Source: CAYXTW01 sp964452645 (GTDB lineage: Bacteria > Zixibacteria > MSB-5A5 > GN15 > PGXB01). Taken from it: 64,000 bases of DNA. A model generated the notes under the pieces. That model was given only the letters and a program-made list of their open reading frames with translations, had not been told where the DNA came from and did not search any database. This document shows positions 8,171 to 16,811 of this stretch, piece by piece (the first letter of the stretch is position 1; each line of letters begins with the position of its first letter). The stretch lies in NCBI GenBank assembly GCA_964452645.1, contig CAYVMO010000011.1, forward strand, positions 32,045 through 96,044. Reading direction: 5' to 3'. A program made the position numbers and the translations under genes.

Positions 8171-9199
8171 TTGGGTTTTTTTGATTTTATTTCAAGCGAT
8201 ATCGGCATCGACCTCGGCACTGCCAATACACTGGTATTTGTCCGGGGTCAGGGCATAGTTTTAAATGAACCGTCGGTGGTTGCCGTCGAAAGAGCAACCG
8301 ACAAAGTTTTGGCGGTCGGGTCTGCCGCCAAAGAAATGCTGGGACGGACACCGGGTGAGATTGCCGCAATCAGACCTCTCAAGGATGGGGTTATTGCCGA
8401 TTTTGAAATCTCGGAAAAGCTCCTCTCGAATTTTATCAAACGCGTAATTCGTCACCGATACCTGATGAAGCCGCGCGTGGTTATATCGGTCCCGTCCGGC
8501 ATTACCGAGGTGGAAAAGAGAGCGGTGCGCGATTCGGCGGAGAATGCCGGGGCGCGTGAAGTATTCCTTCTGCAGGAACCGATGGCCGCCGCCATCGGGG
8601 TCGGTTTGCCGGTCGATCAGCCTTCGGGCGTGATGGTAATCGATGTCGGCGGCGGAACATCCGAAATCGCCGTCATCGCTTTGAACGGAATCGTCAATAA
8701 TATTTCCATCCGTATTGCCGGTGACGAAATGAACGATGCCGTCGTTATGTACCTCAAGAAAAATTATAATATTCTAATCGGCGAATTAACAGCCGAAGAA
8801 ATTAAAATCAAAATCGGATCGGCCTATCCGCTTGAAAAAGAGATTTCTCTTGAGATAAAGGGTCGGGATCTGGTCGCCGGCGTGCCGAAAAATCTGAAAT
8901 TATCCTCGGCCCAAATCCGGGAGGCACTCGTCGAGCCAATCGATCGCATTGTCGAGGCGGTTCGGCAGTCTCTGGAAAAAACGCCGCCGGAACTGGCGTC
9001 CGATATTCTTGATCGAGGTATTATTCTGACCGGTGGCGGCGCGCTCCTGAGGGGATTGGATAAACGTCTGCGGGAGGAGACTAATCTTCCCGTGATAGCC
9101 GCTGAAGATCCATTGACCTGCGTCGTACGGGGAACCGGGAAGGTTCTGGAAAATATGCAGATGTACTCAAAGGTCCTTATGAAAAGCCGGCGCGATTAA
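8171..9199 (+). CDS. mreB: Rod shape-determining protein MreB
   Basis: The 342-residue actin-fold ATPase shows phosphate-1 motif GIDLGTANT (12-20), VPSG (107-110), connect/phosphate-2 DVGGGTS (158-164) and the adenosine motif LTGGGA (286-291). MreB filaments position the elongasome that builds the lateral wall, so the cell is presumably rod-shaped. The start is TTG at 8171, with AAGGAT 6-7 bp before it; the next in-frame starts would cut the conserved N-terminus. Unlike many genomes, mreC/mreD do not follow; a terminator lies 33 bp after the stop, so this is a monocistron. Confidence 0.96.
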   Translation: MGFFDFISSDIGIDLGTANTLVFVRGQGIVLNEPSVVAVERATDKVLAVGSAAKEMLGRTPGEIAAIRPLKDGVIADFEISEKLLSNFIKRVIRHRYLMKPRVVISVPSGITEVEKRAVRDSAENAGAREVFLLQEPMAAAIGVGLPVDQPSGVMVIDVGGGTSEIAVIALNGIVNNISIRIAGDEMNDAVVMYLKKNYNILIGELTAEEIKIKIGSAYPLEKEISLEIKGRDLVAGVPKNLKLSSAQIREALVEPIDRIVEAVRQSLEKTPPELASDILDRGIILTGGGALLRGLDKRLREETNLPVIAAEDPLTCVVRGTGKVLENMQMYSKVLMKSRRD

Positions 9200-9232
9200 T
9201 TTTTTTGATAGAGAATGAATGTTCAAATCCCG

Positions 9233-9260
9233 GGCAAACTTGATTAAGTTTGCCTTTTTT
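9233..9260 (+). terminator. Rho-independent terminator after mreB
   Basis: A perfect 9-bp stem GGCAAACTT / AAGTTTGCC with a 4-base loop (GATT) is followed directly by six T. Confidence 0.9.
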
Positions 9261-9310
9261 ATTAGTCTTTTTATTGATTTGTCTGTCAAAAGGATGAAAC
9301 TGAGAAATTG

Positions 9311-9850
9311 ATGGAGAAAGATGAAAGGGAATTAGTCGCAAAGGCGAGAGCCGGCGATAAAAGGGCTTTTGACGAATTAACGAGGATGTATAAAGACAAA
9401 ATGTTTGCTCTTACTTACAGAATGTGCGGCGACCGCGAGGCGGCCCTGGATTTGCTTCAGGAGACATTTTTTTCCGCTTTTAAGGCGATTCGAAATTTCC
9501 GCGGTGAGGCCGGATTTTCCAGCTGGTTATATCGGATTGCCTCCAATAAGGCGATTAATTTCCTCCGGCGCAAAAAGCTATTGTCCTTTTTGCCGCTGGG
9601 TGAAAACCCGGCCATGGAACCATCTTATATAATGGATGACGCCGTCCGGAATAAGGAACTTGAACTTGCGATGGTACAGGCAGTCGATAGCCTTCCGCCG
9701 AAACAGAAACTTGTCTTTAATCTTCGCTTTTACGACCAATTGCAATTTACGGAAATCTCGAGAATAATGAAAAGAAGCGAATCAACCGTAAAAACCAGCT
9801 ATCAAAAAGCGATTGAAAAATTGCGCGGGAAGCTGGAGGATTTCAGGTGA
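9311..9850 (+). CDS. ECF-type RNA polymerase sigma factor
   Basis: About 179 residues: region 2 (about 22-66, with the DREAALDLLQETF block for -10 recognition and core binding) and region 4 (about 125-172, PPKQKLVFNLRFYDQ then a helix-turn-helix with SESTVKTSYQKA). There is no region 1 or 3, as in extracytoplasmic-function sigma factors. An in-frame TTG immediately precedes the ATG at 9311; the ATG is taken as start. It lies 4 bp before a zinc-binding anti-sigma gene and upstream of two Spy-like periplasmic genes, which points to envelope or metal stress control and likely autoregulation. Confidence 0.93.
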   Translation: MEKDERELVAKARAGDKRAFDELTRMYKDKMFALTYRMCGDREAALDLLQETFFSAFKAIRNFRGEAGFSSWLYRIASNKAINFLRRKKLLSFLPLGENPAMEPSYIMDDAVRNKELELAMVQAVDSLPPKQKLVFNLRFYDQLQFTEISRIMKRSESTVKTSYQKAIEKLRGKLEDFR

Positions 9851-9854
9851 AACC

Positions 9855-10403
9855 ATGAATTGCCGTGAAATAAAAGACAGACTGCATTTGCTGGTCGGCA
9901 TTTTGACGCCGGATGATTCGATTAAGGAACATCTTGAAAGCTGTCCCGATTGCCGGAAATATTTTGAGGAGTTGCGGCAACTTGAAAATACAATGAAGAG
10001 CGTACCTTTTGAACCTTTAAGCGCGGCGGAATCTGCCCTGGTTCAGGAAAGACTCGATGACCGCATAGGTCGCTTTCTGAATCGGGCGGTTGGATTTTAT
10101 CGCTTGATGGTACCTTACGGAACTTCGCTGGCGGCGATATGCCTGTTGCTGTTTATCTCTTTTGTCTCCGATTTTAATCTAAAACAAAACCGGTCCGGCG
10201 AAGTCGGTTCGTCGTACGTGCAGCTGACCGACAATTCATCCGATTCGGAGAATGAATATCTTGAAGAAGGTTATGTCGATGACCTTTTCTATGACTACGT
10301 GCAAAGCCACGGTTCTTATTCCGGCCAGCTGCTCCTGGGCGATTTGTATGAAGATGAGTATGAATATCTGGATAAAAATATAGATGTGGGAGACATATTA
10401 TGA
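9855..10403 (+). CDS. Zinc-containing anti-sigma factor (ZAS-type), single-pass membrane protein
   Basis: The N-terminal 50 residues carry the anti-sigma zinc finger HLESCPDC (H-x3-C-x2-C) plus Cys3. One hydrophobic segment (about 85-107) separates it from an acidic periplasmic tail rich in Asp, Glu and Tyr. ZAS proteins hold their ECF sigma at the membrane until a signal releases it. The chosen ATG at 9855 has AGGTG upstream; a longer frame from 9813 would run into the sigma gene. The stop overlaps the next start as ATGA, indicating coupling. The partner is inferred to be the sigma factor just upstream. Confidence 0.85.
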   Translation: MNCREIKDRLHLLVGILTPDDSIKEHLESCPDCRKYFEELRQLENTMKSVPFEPLSAAESALVQERLDDRIGRFLNRAVGFYRLMVPYGTSLAAICLLLFISFVSDFNLKQNRSGEVGSSYVQLTDNSSDSENEYLEEGYVDDLFYDYVQSHGSYSGQLLLGDLYEDEYEYLDKNIDVGDIL

Positions 10404-10933
10404 AAAAAGCTAAGGACATATTTTTGATCGGCACGGTTCTTTTGCTGATCACTTTTCCCGTTTCAGACATTTATGCCCAGCATATGGGTCGCGGCGGCGA
10501 CCGGCATGGCGATCAGCATGCCAAAAATCTCGAGAATTTACGAATGTTGAAACTACTGGAAACACTGGAATTGAATGATGATCAGGACACGAAATTTATT
10601 GCGGCCTTTACGTCATTCAGAAAAGATATCAGGCAAATCAGTGATGATATTCGAAGTGAAGTCGACTCACTGGCCGAAATCTTGAAACAGCCGGCGCCCG
10701 GGGAAGATGAAATCGGGAATCAAATTTCGCAAATCGAAAAAATGAAAATCCAACGAGAAAATATTATTGTTGATTTTCACAAGGAAATATCAAACATCCT
10801 TACACCGGTCCAACTGGGAAAATTGGTGATATTCGAAGAGCATTTCGATCGGGAGTTAATCGAAAGCGTGCGCGGCTTCCGCAATCGAGTTGCTCCACCG
10901 TCGCCGGAGCCCGAAGAGGTCCCGGGGCAGTAA
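10400..10933 (+). CDS. Spy/CpxP-like periplasmic protein
   Basis: The 177-residue protein has a signal peptide (KKAKDIFLIG... ending near IYAQ, about residue 26), then a His/Gly-rich patch (HMGRGGDRHGDQH) and long amphipathic helices with an LTPVQ motif (about 133-137) like the LTxxQ motif of the Spy/CpxP family. Family members are ATP-independent periplasmic chaperones or metal-sensing stress proteins. The gene is translationally coupled to the anti-sigma gene. The His-rich N-terminus may bind metal. Function is inferred from fold and context. Confidence 0.72.
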   Translation: MKKAKDIFLIGTVLLLITFPVSDIYAQHMGRGGDRHGDQHAKNLENLRMLKLLETLELNDDQDTKFIAAFTSFRKDIRQISDDIRSEVDSLAEILKQPAPGEDEIGNQISQIEKMKIQRENIIVDFHKEISNILTPVQLGKLVIFEEHFDRELIESVRGFRNRVAPPSPEPEEVPGQ

Positions 10934-10959
10934 GGAATTAATTAAGAAAGGAGTTAGCC

Positions 10960-11541
10960 ATGAAACGCAGAGCCATTATTGTAACAGTCATCTTATTGCT
11001 GGCCGCCGCTACCGTCTATGCCCAGCGTGCTCCATGGGGTCAACGCGGGTCATGTCCCGGACCGGGCATGAATATGGATTTCGGCCGGCAAGGCATGAAG
11101 GGGGATTTTGTCCGCCCGGGGATGCTCTTGAAAATGGCCGATGAAATCGGGCTGAATGAAAACCAAAAGGCGCAAATCGACAAGCTGGCGCAGGATAACG
11201 GTCTGAAACGCATTGACCAGAAGGCCGAGCTTGAAAAGGCGCAATTGCAACTGAGACATATGCAAGCGAATAATGCGCCGGAAGCGGAGGTGCTAAAGAC
11301 GATGGACGACATCGGCCGGATAAAGACAGAGATGCGCAAAAGTGCCTATACATTTCGCCGGAGCATTAAATCTATTTTATCCGAAGAACAACTGAATAAG
11401 ATAAAAGAACTGCGAAAGGAACATAAGGGAAAAGGCGATTTCCGTTCCGGTGATAAACATGGCGGTTTTAAAGGCAAGGGTCAAGGTTTTGTTCCCGATC
11501 CCGATCCTGATTACGGCTTCCATAGGGGCCAGGGTCAGTGA
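10960..11541 (+). CDS. Second Spy/CpxP-like periplasmic protein, Gly/Lys-rich tail
   Basis: The 193-residue protein has a cleavable signal peptide (to VYAQ, about residue 22), a Gly/Met-rich stretch (GPGMNMDFGRQGMKG), helical hairpins beginning LKMADEIGLNENQ, and the LTxxQ-like LSEEQLNKI (about 140-148), followed by a disordered Gly/Lys/Asp tail. This is the layout of Spy-like stress chaperones. AAAGGAG precedes the ATG. It ends the sigma/anti-sigma operon, 25 bp before a strong terminator. Probably a paralogue of the preceding gene. Confidence 0.75.
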   Translation: MKRRAIIVTVILLLAAATVYAQRAPWGQRGSCPGPGMNMDFGRQGMKGDFVRPGMLLKMADEIGLNENQKAQIDKLAQDNGLKRIDQKAELEKAQLQLRHMQANNAPEAEVLKTMDDIGRIKTEMRKSAYTFRRSIKSILSEEQLNKIKELRKEHKGKGDFRSGDKHGGFKGKGQGFVPDPDPDYGFHRGQGQ

Positions 11542-11566
11542 TTATTAATTATATTCTTTCTCTCGG

Positions 11567-11592
11567 CGGCGGGCACAACGCCCGCCGTTTTT
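11567..11592 (+). terminator. Rho-independent terminator of the ECF-sigma operon
   Basis: A perfect 8-bp GC stem CGGCGGGC / GCCCGCCG with loop ACAAC is followed by five T. It lies between the converging operon ends. Confidence 0.92.
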
Positions 11593-11596
11593 ATAA

Positions 11597-12736
11597 TTAT
11601 CTCAATTCATCGTACATCCTGTACGCATATCGGTCGGTCATTCCGGCGATGAAATCGGCGATAATTATCTCGGGAGGTTCTTTATCGAGCCGCAGTTTGT
11701 ACTTACCATGAAGTTTTTGCAGATTATTTTTATATCTATCGAATAAAGTTTTTATGATTTCTTCGGCTTGCTGCGACATCTCGAGAAGATGCGGGTGATG
11801 ATACAGCTGATCCGAAAGGAATTTCTTTAATGTTTCCATTTTCTCTTTAAATTCAGTCGAAAAAGAAATTAAAACTTTTTTGGAAGCCCGGACATCTCTT
11901 AATGATGAAATATTTTCCCGCGCAATCTCGTTCATCGTATTATCGATAAGATCGGTTGCCTGTCCGTCGACCAGCAATCGCACCATCGAATAACGCCTAT
12001 GATCGTCATCCAATTCAGGATATAGTCTTTTCGATTGTTCCAGCGTCTCCGCCCAGACAGGGACATCATCAAGTGCCTCCCATTTCAAAATTCCCGATGA
12101 CAACCCATCATCGACATCATGGCTGTTATAGGCAATGGCGTCGGCGATATCAACCAGGGAGGCTTCGAGGGTCGGTTTTTCATTCGGAGGGAACAGTTCC
12201 GGGCATATCGGTTTTTCGGTCGTTTCGTGCTTGGCGATTCCCTCGCGGACTTCATAGGTGAGATTCAATCCCGGGTAGTTCGGATAGCGCCGCTCGAGAT
12301 AATCAACCACGCGCAACGATTGGCGGTTATGATTGAATCCGCCGAACTCAGCCAGTAATTCGTCGAGAACATCTTCGCCCGAATGTCCGAACGGCGTATG
12401 ACCGAGATCATGCACCAGCGCGATGGCTTCGGCCAGATCTTCGTTCAATCCCAGTGCCCTCGCAATCGTGCGGCCTATTTGCGCCACTTCGATGGTGTGC
12501 GTCAACCTCGTCCGGTAATGATCTCCCTCATGATTGACAAACACCTGCGTTTTGTATTCCATACGTCGGAACGCGGCCGAGTGTATAACGCGATCGCGGT
12601 CACGCTGGAAGACGGTGCGTATCGGATGTTTTTTCTGTTCGTACTGCCGCCCCCGGGATTCGGCTGAAAAGCAAGCATACGGCGCCAGAATTTTCTTCTC
12701 GTACTGTTCGATTCTTTCCCGCGGCGATAACGGCAT
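11597..12736 (-). CDS. dgt: dGTPase-like HD-domain triphosphohydrolase
   Basis: The 379-residue protein carries the HD metal site of deoxynucleoside triphosphohydrolases: H80 (RLTHTIEV), H109-D110 (VHDLGHTPFGHSGE, also H113 and H118) and a later Asp in SLVDIADAIAY. The N-terminal RDRDRVIHSAAFRRMEYKTQV block is diagnostic of the Dgt family. It converts dNTPs, typically dGTP, to deoxynucleoside and triphosphate. The length is that of the shorter bacterial Dgt-like class. It is the last gene of the rnr operon, starting 6 bp after the preceding stop. Confidence 0.93.
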   Translation of the reverse strand: MPLSPRERIEQYEKKILAPYACFSAESRGRQYEQKKHPIRTVFQRDRDRVIHSAAFRRMEYKTQVFVNHEGDHYRTRLTHTIEVAQIGRTIARALGLNEDLAEAIALVHDLGHTPFGHSGEDVLDELLAEFGGFNHNRQSLRVVDYLERRYPNYPGLNLTYEVREGIAKHETTEKPICPELFPPNEKPTLEASLVDIADAIAYNSHDVDDGLSSGILKWEALDDVPVWAETLEQSKRLYPELDDDHRRYSMVRLLVDGQATDLIDNTMNEIARENISSLRDVRASKKVLISFSTEFKEKMETLKKFLSDQLYHHPHLLEMSQQAEEIIKTLFDRYKNNLQKLHGKYKLRLDKEPPEIIIADFIAGMTDRYAYRMYDELR

Positions 12737-12742
12737 TGTGAT

Positions 12743-13555
12743 TTATAATCCTCTTTTATAATTTAACGACACGTTATGAGTAAAGCCCAGCACCGGATGA
12801 TAAGACGTCGCATATATTAATCCGAATCCGTAAAAGTGCACTTCCACGCCGCCGCCATAAGTCAGCGGATTGTCGCTCAAACCCCAGAATAGCGCATGTT
12901 GTCCCGCCAGCCTGATATACTGCCCGATCGATATTATCGGCTTTTCATATCGCTCCATCGATAGACGCGCGGTAATCGAGAAACGGTCGCTGCCTTCGAC
13001 CTCGCCGTAGATGTTGCATAAAATATTTTGCTTTTCATCTGTGTCGTACAATTTTGGCCGATTGACATTATCGACTACGATTCCCAGATGGTATTTTTTG
13101 TAATGTACACCTCCGGCCAAGCCGAGCGAAAAGGCGCTTAAAGATAATTTCCCCCGAGCGCCGCTAATATCCAACAGCCGACCGCTCATTATCACCGAAC
13201 CTGCGAACTTATGGTGATTATACGCGACGGCGGATCGCACCACCTGCTCGATATAATAGTCTTTTCTTCCGAATTGCGAAATTCCGATGGCCGTTGAGAA
13301 ATTGCCGAAGCAATATCCCCCCGAAACAAAAATCTTATCAAGATCGGAGAGTTCGAATTTTCTCTGATACCCCGATTCGACATTTATCCGTTTTTTTTCC
13401 AAAAACGCGACCGGGCAGCTTAAGAAGCCGGAAGCAGTCGGTGTCGTCAGCAATACACAACCACCCATCCCGCTTTGACGCCCGCTCTCGATATCGTACG
13501 CCGATGCAGATAAAAACAAAAACAGGGATAATATGGCAGACTTTAATATATTCAT
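12743..13555 (-). CDS. PorV/PorQ-like outer-membrane beta-barrel protein
   Basis: The 270-residue protein begins with a signal peptide (NILKSAILSLFLFLSASA). The mature part opens with a Gly-rich GRQSGMGGCVLLTTP segment and runs as alternating hydrophobic/polar strands, ending with an aromatic strand (VSLNYKRGL). The pattern resembles PorV/PorQ-like barrels of FCB bacteria, some of which assist type IX secretion. It starts in a 4-bp overlap with the lamin-tail protein gene, whose C-terminal tail resembles a sorting domain; joint action in surface display is inference. Confidence 0.6.
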   Translation of the reverse strand: MNILKSAILSLFLFLSASAYDIESGRQSGMGGCVLLTTPTASGFLSCPVAFLEKKRINVESGYQRKFELSDLDKIFVSGGYCFGNFSTAIGISQFGRKDYYIEQVVRSAVAYNHHKFAGSVIMSGRLLDISGARGKLSLSAFSLGLAGGVHYKKYHLGIVVDNVNRPKLYDTDEKQNILCNIYGEVEGSDRFSITARLSMERYEKPIISIGQYIRLAGQHALFWGLSDNPLTYGGGVEVHFYGFGLIYATSYHPVLGFTHNVSLNYKRGL

Positions 13556-15189
13556 GGTGCAATCACGATTGTTTGTTTGTACTGCTCCACGCCGGATACT
13601 TCCATATAAAGAACGTACATGCCGACTTTTAGCCTTCGACCGCTGTCGGTATCACCCTGCCAGGTGATTGTGCCGTCGTAGGGAGGAAGACCGTCGATTA
13701 AAGTCCTGACTGCTCGCCCCTGCAGATCATATATTTTAAGCGTGATATTTTTTCCGGGCGGGAGACTGAATGCAATTGTTATCTCCCCGTCATGTTCGAT
13801 GGAGAAAGGATTGGGTTCGGCGGTCAAAATAATCGAAGATCCGATCGGCTCCAGATAAACATTATTTATCCGTCCCGGAGTCCCGCCGATATCGGCCGAC
13901 CATCCCCAGCGATCGGCCACATCGACCCCCTCGCCGCGGGCCCAGGTGCGATTGCCGCCAAAGACGTGATCATAAGGTAGACTATCGACGACAAAGCCGA
14001 AGTTATCTTTCAAACGTACAATATCGTTATCATTGTTTAAAATCGCCCATGAGGACATTTCAAGAATCGGTATCGAATTATCGTTATAGTAATCGGCCAA
14101 TTCTGCACTATCTTTGCATAAGACAATATAGTCGCCGGGATTCAGAATGTATTCTGCATTCGCAATCGGATGAAAAGTCTTCTCATCTCCAAGAAGCCAA
14201 CCGTGAAGATCGATATCCAAATCCGAGCGATTTTTCAATTCCACCCACTCGACACCCAGAGATGTAATCGGATCGGGCAAAAATTCGGAAATTATAACCG
14301 GCGGATATTGGCGGCCAAAAGCCTGATGCAACCAGATGTCATTGTAAGGTTGATCGTCTTCCGGCAGTTTAATAAGAATGTACGGCAAAACACCCTCCAG
14401 TTCGAAGTAAACAAGATAATCCAACGAGTCGCCGGGCGACGTTTGTGGCAGATAGGCGATGGCAATCAGATCATCGTCGGTTACGATAGTATCCTGATCG
14501 AGATCGTAATAAATCGACAGCGTCGTTTCCGGCATAGGATTCAATCCGAAGTTGACAATGATTATTTCGAAACCGGTTTCATTGTCAGTATCAGGCCAGA
14601 ATCGCACCGATGCGATACCGAGATCATTATCCCGAGGGGATACCGAGTTCCTTCGGCCCGGGGTACTACCGGAAGGATCGATCGAATTCATGATTTGCGT
14701 ACTATCCGGTCGAATCCGCTCCCACGAAACACCATCTGGACCGGCGCTGTGCCACACCAGGGAGGAGACAGTTTTGGTGAATAGCCAGTCAACCAGATAT
14801 ATGCCCCCCGAATCATTGGCCAGATTCAGACCGGGTAATTTGTAGGCAATATAGTTTTCCAGAGTATCATCACCCCAGACGCCGCTGTTATTGCCCCATA
14901 TAGAATCATAAGCGGGAGTATCGGCGATTAGAGTAATATATTGGCCGGCGGGAATGGGAAGATCAGACTGAAGCGTATCTGCAAACTGGTTCCGATGTAT
15001 GACTATTCTGTAAAAAGATAAATTTTTTGTAGCGTTGGTGTTGTTATAGATTTCGATCCACTCCAGATTTTTATTGCTGCCCGGTTCATTTGACATAACT
15101 TCGTTGATAACGAGATCATTGGCGGCAACGGTACCGGGAATAAGTAAGGGTAAAATGAATGAAATTATCTTAATCATTCTAATTACCAT
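13552..15189 (-). CDS. Secreted protein with lamin-tail domains and a FlgD-like/T9SS-type C-terminal Ig tail
   Basis: The 545-residue protein has a signal peptide (to TVAA, about 23). Two lamin-tail domains are visible: residues about 24-150 (LVINEVMSNEPG, LEWIEIYNN) and about 295-410 (VIISEFLPDP, GVEWVELKNRS, DIVRLKDNFG). The C-terminus (about 455-545) has NPFSIEH...LKIYDLQGRAVRTL...W-x-G-D-T-D-S-G-R-x-L-x-x-G-M-Y, as in FlgD-Ig or type A sorting tails. Lamin-tail domains in bacteria are extracellular and often associate with nucleases or adhesins; no enzyme domain is seen here. It overlaps both operon neighbours by a few bases. Confidence 0.82.
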   Translation of the reverse strand: MVIRMIKIISFILPLLIPGTVAANDLVINEVMSNEPGSNKNLEWIEIYNNTNATKNLSFYRIVIHRNQFADTLQSDLPIPAGQYITLIADTPAYDSIWGNNSGVWGDDTLENYIAYKLPGLNLANDSGGIYLVDWLFTKTVSSLVWHSAGPDGVSWERIRPDSTQIMNSIDPSGSTPGRRNSVSPRDNDLGIASVRFWPDTDNETGFEIIIVNFGLNPMPETTLSIYYDLDQDTIVTDDDLIAIAYLPQTSPGDSLDYLVYFELEGVLPYILIKLPEDDQPYNDIWLHQAFGRQYPPVIISEFLPDPITSLGVEWVELKNRSDLDIDLHGWLLGDEKTFHPIANAEYILNPGDYIVLCKDSAELADYYNDNSIPILEMSSWAILNNDNDIVRLKDNFGFVVDSLPYDHVFGGNRTWARGEGVDVADRWGWSADIGGTPGRINNVYLEPIGSSIILTAEPNPFSIEHDGEITIAFSLPPGKNITLKIYDLQGRAVRTLIDGLPPYDGTITWQGDTDSGRRLKVGMYVLYMEVSGVEQYKQTIVIAP

Positions 15190-16811
15190 ATCAATTTAAT
15201 CTCCAGAAGAAATATTGACAGTTCCGGATCGGTATAGAAGCGGTTGAAGCGATATGAATATTTGGCAGCCAGTTCCAGAGCGTCCATCAAATAAAATGTT
15301 TCTTTAATAAAACCGTAAAAATAATCGACCCGGCCGATTTTATAATCGATTTTATCCATATTGAACCATAATTCCAAAATCCCGAGTTTTTTGACTTCCG
15401 ATCTTAAACGGGTGAAACAGGATATATATTTTTTATCCGCCTTATCGATGCTGTGTCCCAGATAGCTACGCAAAAACAAAGATTTCCTTTTTAATCGATA
15501 GACGGCTCGTATTTCGCTGCCCGTTGAAATCTCGCCCGGCCTGTCGCGCCGTGAATAGTCATATTCGATTCCCGCCGAAGATTTATCGTCCAGCGGATAT
15601 ATGAATCCCGTCAGTATCGCCGCCGCCTTATCGAATTTGTCTTTCCCGTAAGCCGTAAAAGAAAAATTGAGTTCAATATCATTATCGAAATCGACCCGGC
15701 TTTTAAGCAGAACGCCGCTCTGATTGGTTCGTTTATCTCTGAATTCGAAATCGACGGTATCGATCACTACCGTCTGGTAAATACTCCCGGCGCGACCGCC
15801 TCCGGCCAGATTGATAAATCCCCGACCATAATGCCAGACCGAAAATTTAAGATTAACGTCGTCCTGCCGGTAGGCCGTTTCCAGGATCGCCGCCGGAACC
15901 ATTTTATCGTTACCTCTGGCTAAGGCCATTTCGGCGGCGGCTGTATAAGAATATTTCGAGTACTCGAGAAATGTCCCCAACTGGTAATGCGTATATCTTT
16001 TATTAATCAATCGGTTTTTGACAGTCGCTCCCAGGACAATACCTTCCCATGTGAAGCTCTTGTATCTTCTTTTATTTTCCAGCGCACCCAGAAGCAATTC
16101 GGTTTCATTATCACGGTCATAGTGCATAAGTAGTTTTAATGAATCTTTGCGGCGGCCGCCTTCGACGTAAATTCCATTGAAACCGCCGTAATCGGGAAAA
16201 GCGATCGTCTGTTCGACGGTGGCTTCCGATTTATCCAGAAGTTTCCCATGATAGCCGACTGTCAGCCCGAGTCCGAAACGGGTATTATAATTGCCGATAA
16301 TTATTTTTTTGATATTACCCCGGTTTGCTTCGTACATTAACGAGCGCCTGGTCCATCGTTTCGTACCCTCATAGTTTTGTTTAAATTCGCCGCGGCAAGA
16401 CCACTCCGATCCCAGCTTTGAATTGATCAGATAATGATTCTTAAAATCACCGTCTTCTTCAAGTTTTTGATACGTTCGCGTTTTGAGCCAGCCGATCCTC
16501 TCTTTGTCTTTTGTAATGTACGTCTCGGTTTGCTCTTTCTCCAACTCGGAATAGTCCGTTAAACTGGATTTTAAAAAGAAACTGATATTGGGGATTTCTT
16601 CAAGCAAATAAAGGTCGGTACTGTCGATACCGCCTTCAAAAATTTCCGAAAGATTCAAATATGTCTGATAATCGATATCTCCCCGGAGATATGCCTCGTA
16701 CAATTCTTCGTCCGACGGATAAACTTCGAACGTAATATTTTCGGCGTAAATCGCCGGCATCATCGAGATGACGCATAAAAAAGGAAATATTGCGAAATTT
16801 TTTAAAATCAA
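15183..16811 (-). CDS. Predicted outer-membrane beta-barrel protein, unknown role
   Basis: The 542-residue protein has an N-terminal signal peptide (ending about YAEN, residue 24) and a short helical region (DEELYEAYLRGDIDYQTYLNL). Then come at least 14 amphipathic strands rich in Tyr, Phe and Arg, ending in IFLLEIKLIW, an aromatic C-terminal residue as in OMPs. There is no recognised catalytic motif. The gene overlaps the sigma-54 regulator by 4 bp and the lamin-tail gene by 7 bp, so all three are coexpressed. I do not recognise the family. The N-terminal part resembles helix-hairpin-helix-associated barrels seen in FCB genomes only loosely. Confidence 0.65.
   Translation of the reverse strand: MILKNFAIFPFLCVISMMPAIYAENITFEVYPSDEELYEAYLRGDIDYQTYLNLSEIFEGGIDSTDLYLLEEIPNISFFLKSSLTDYSELEKEQTETYITKDKERIGWLKTRTYQKLEEDGDFKNHYLINSKLGSEWSCRGEFKQNYEGTKRWTRRSLMYEANRGNIKKIIIGNYNTRFGLGLTVGYHGKLLDKSEATVEQTIAFPDYGGFNGIYVEGGRRKDSLKLLMHYDRDNETELLLGALENKRRYKSFTWEGIVLGATVKNRLINKRYTHYQLGTFLEYSKYSYTAAAEMALARGNDKMVPAAILETAYRQDDVNLKFSVWHYGRGFINLAGGGRAGSIYQTVVIDTVDFEFRDKRTNQSGVLLKSRVDFDNDIELNFSFTAYGKDKFDKAAAILTGFIYPLDDKSSAGIEYDYSRRDRPGEISTGSEIRAVYRLKRKSLFLRSYLGHSIDKADKKYISCFTRLRSEVKKLGILELWFNMDKIDYKIGRVDYFYGFIKETFYLMDALELAAKYSYRFNRFYTDPELSIFLLEIKLIW

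Noticed and set aside
14170..14784. 204-codon frame antisense to the lamin-tail gene
   Set aside because: Shadow of a gene with signal peptide, two recognisable domains and a sorting tail.
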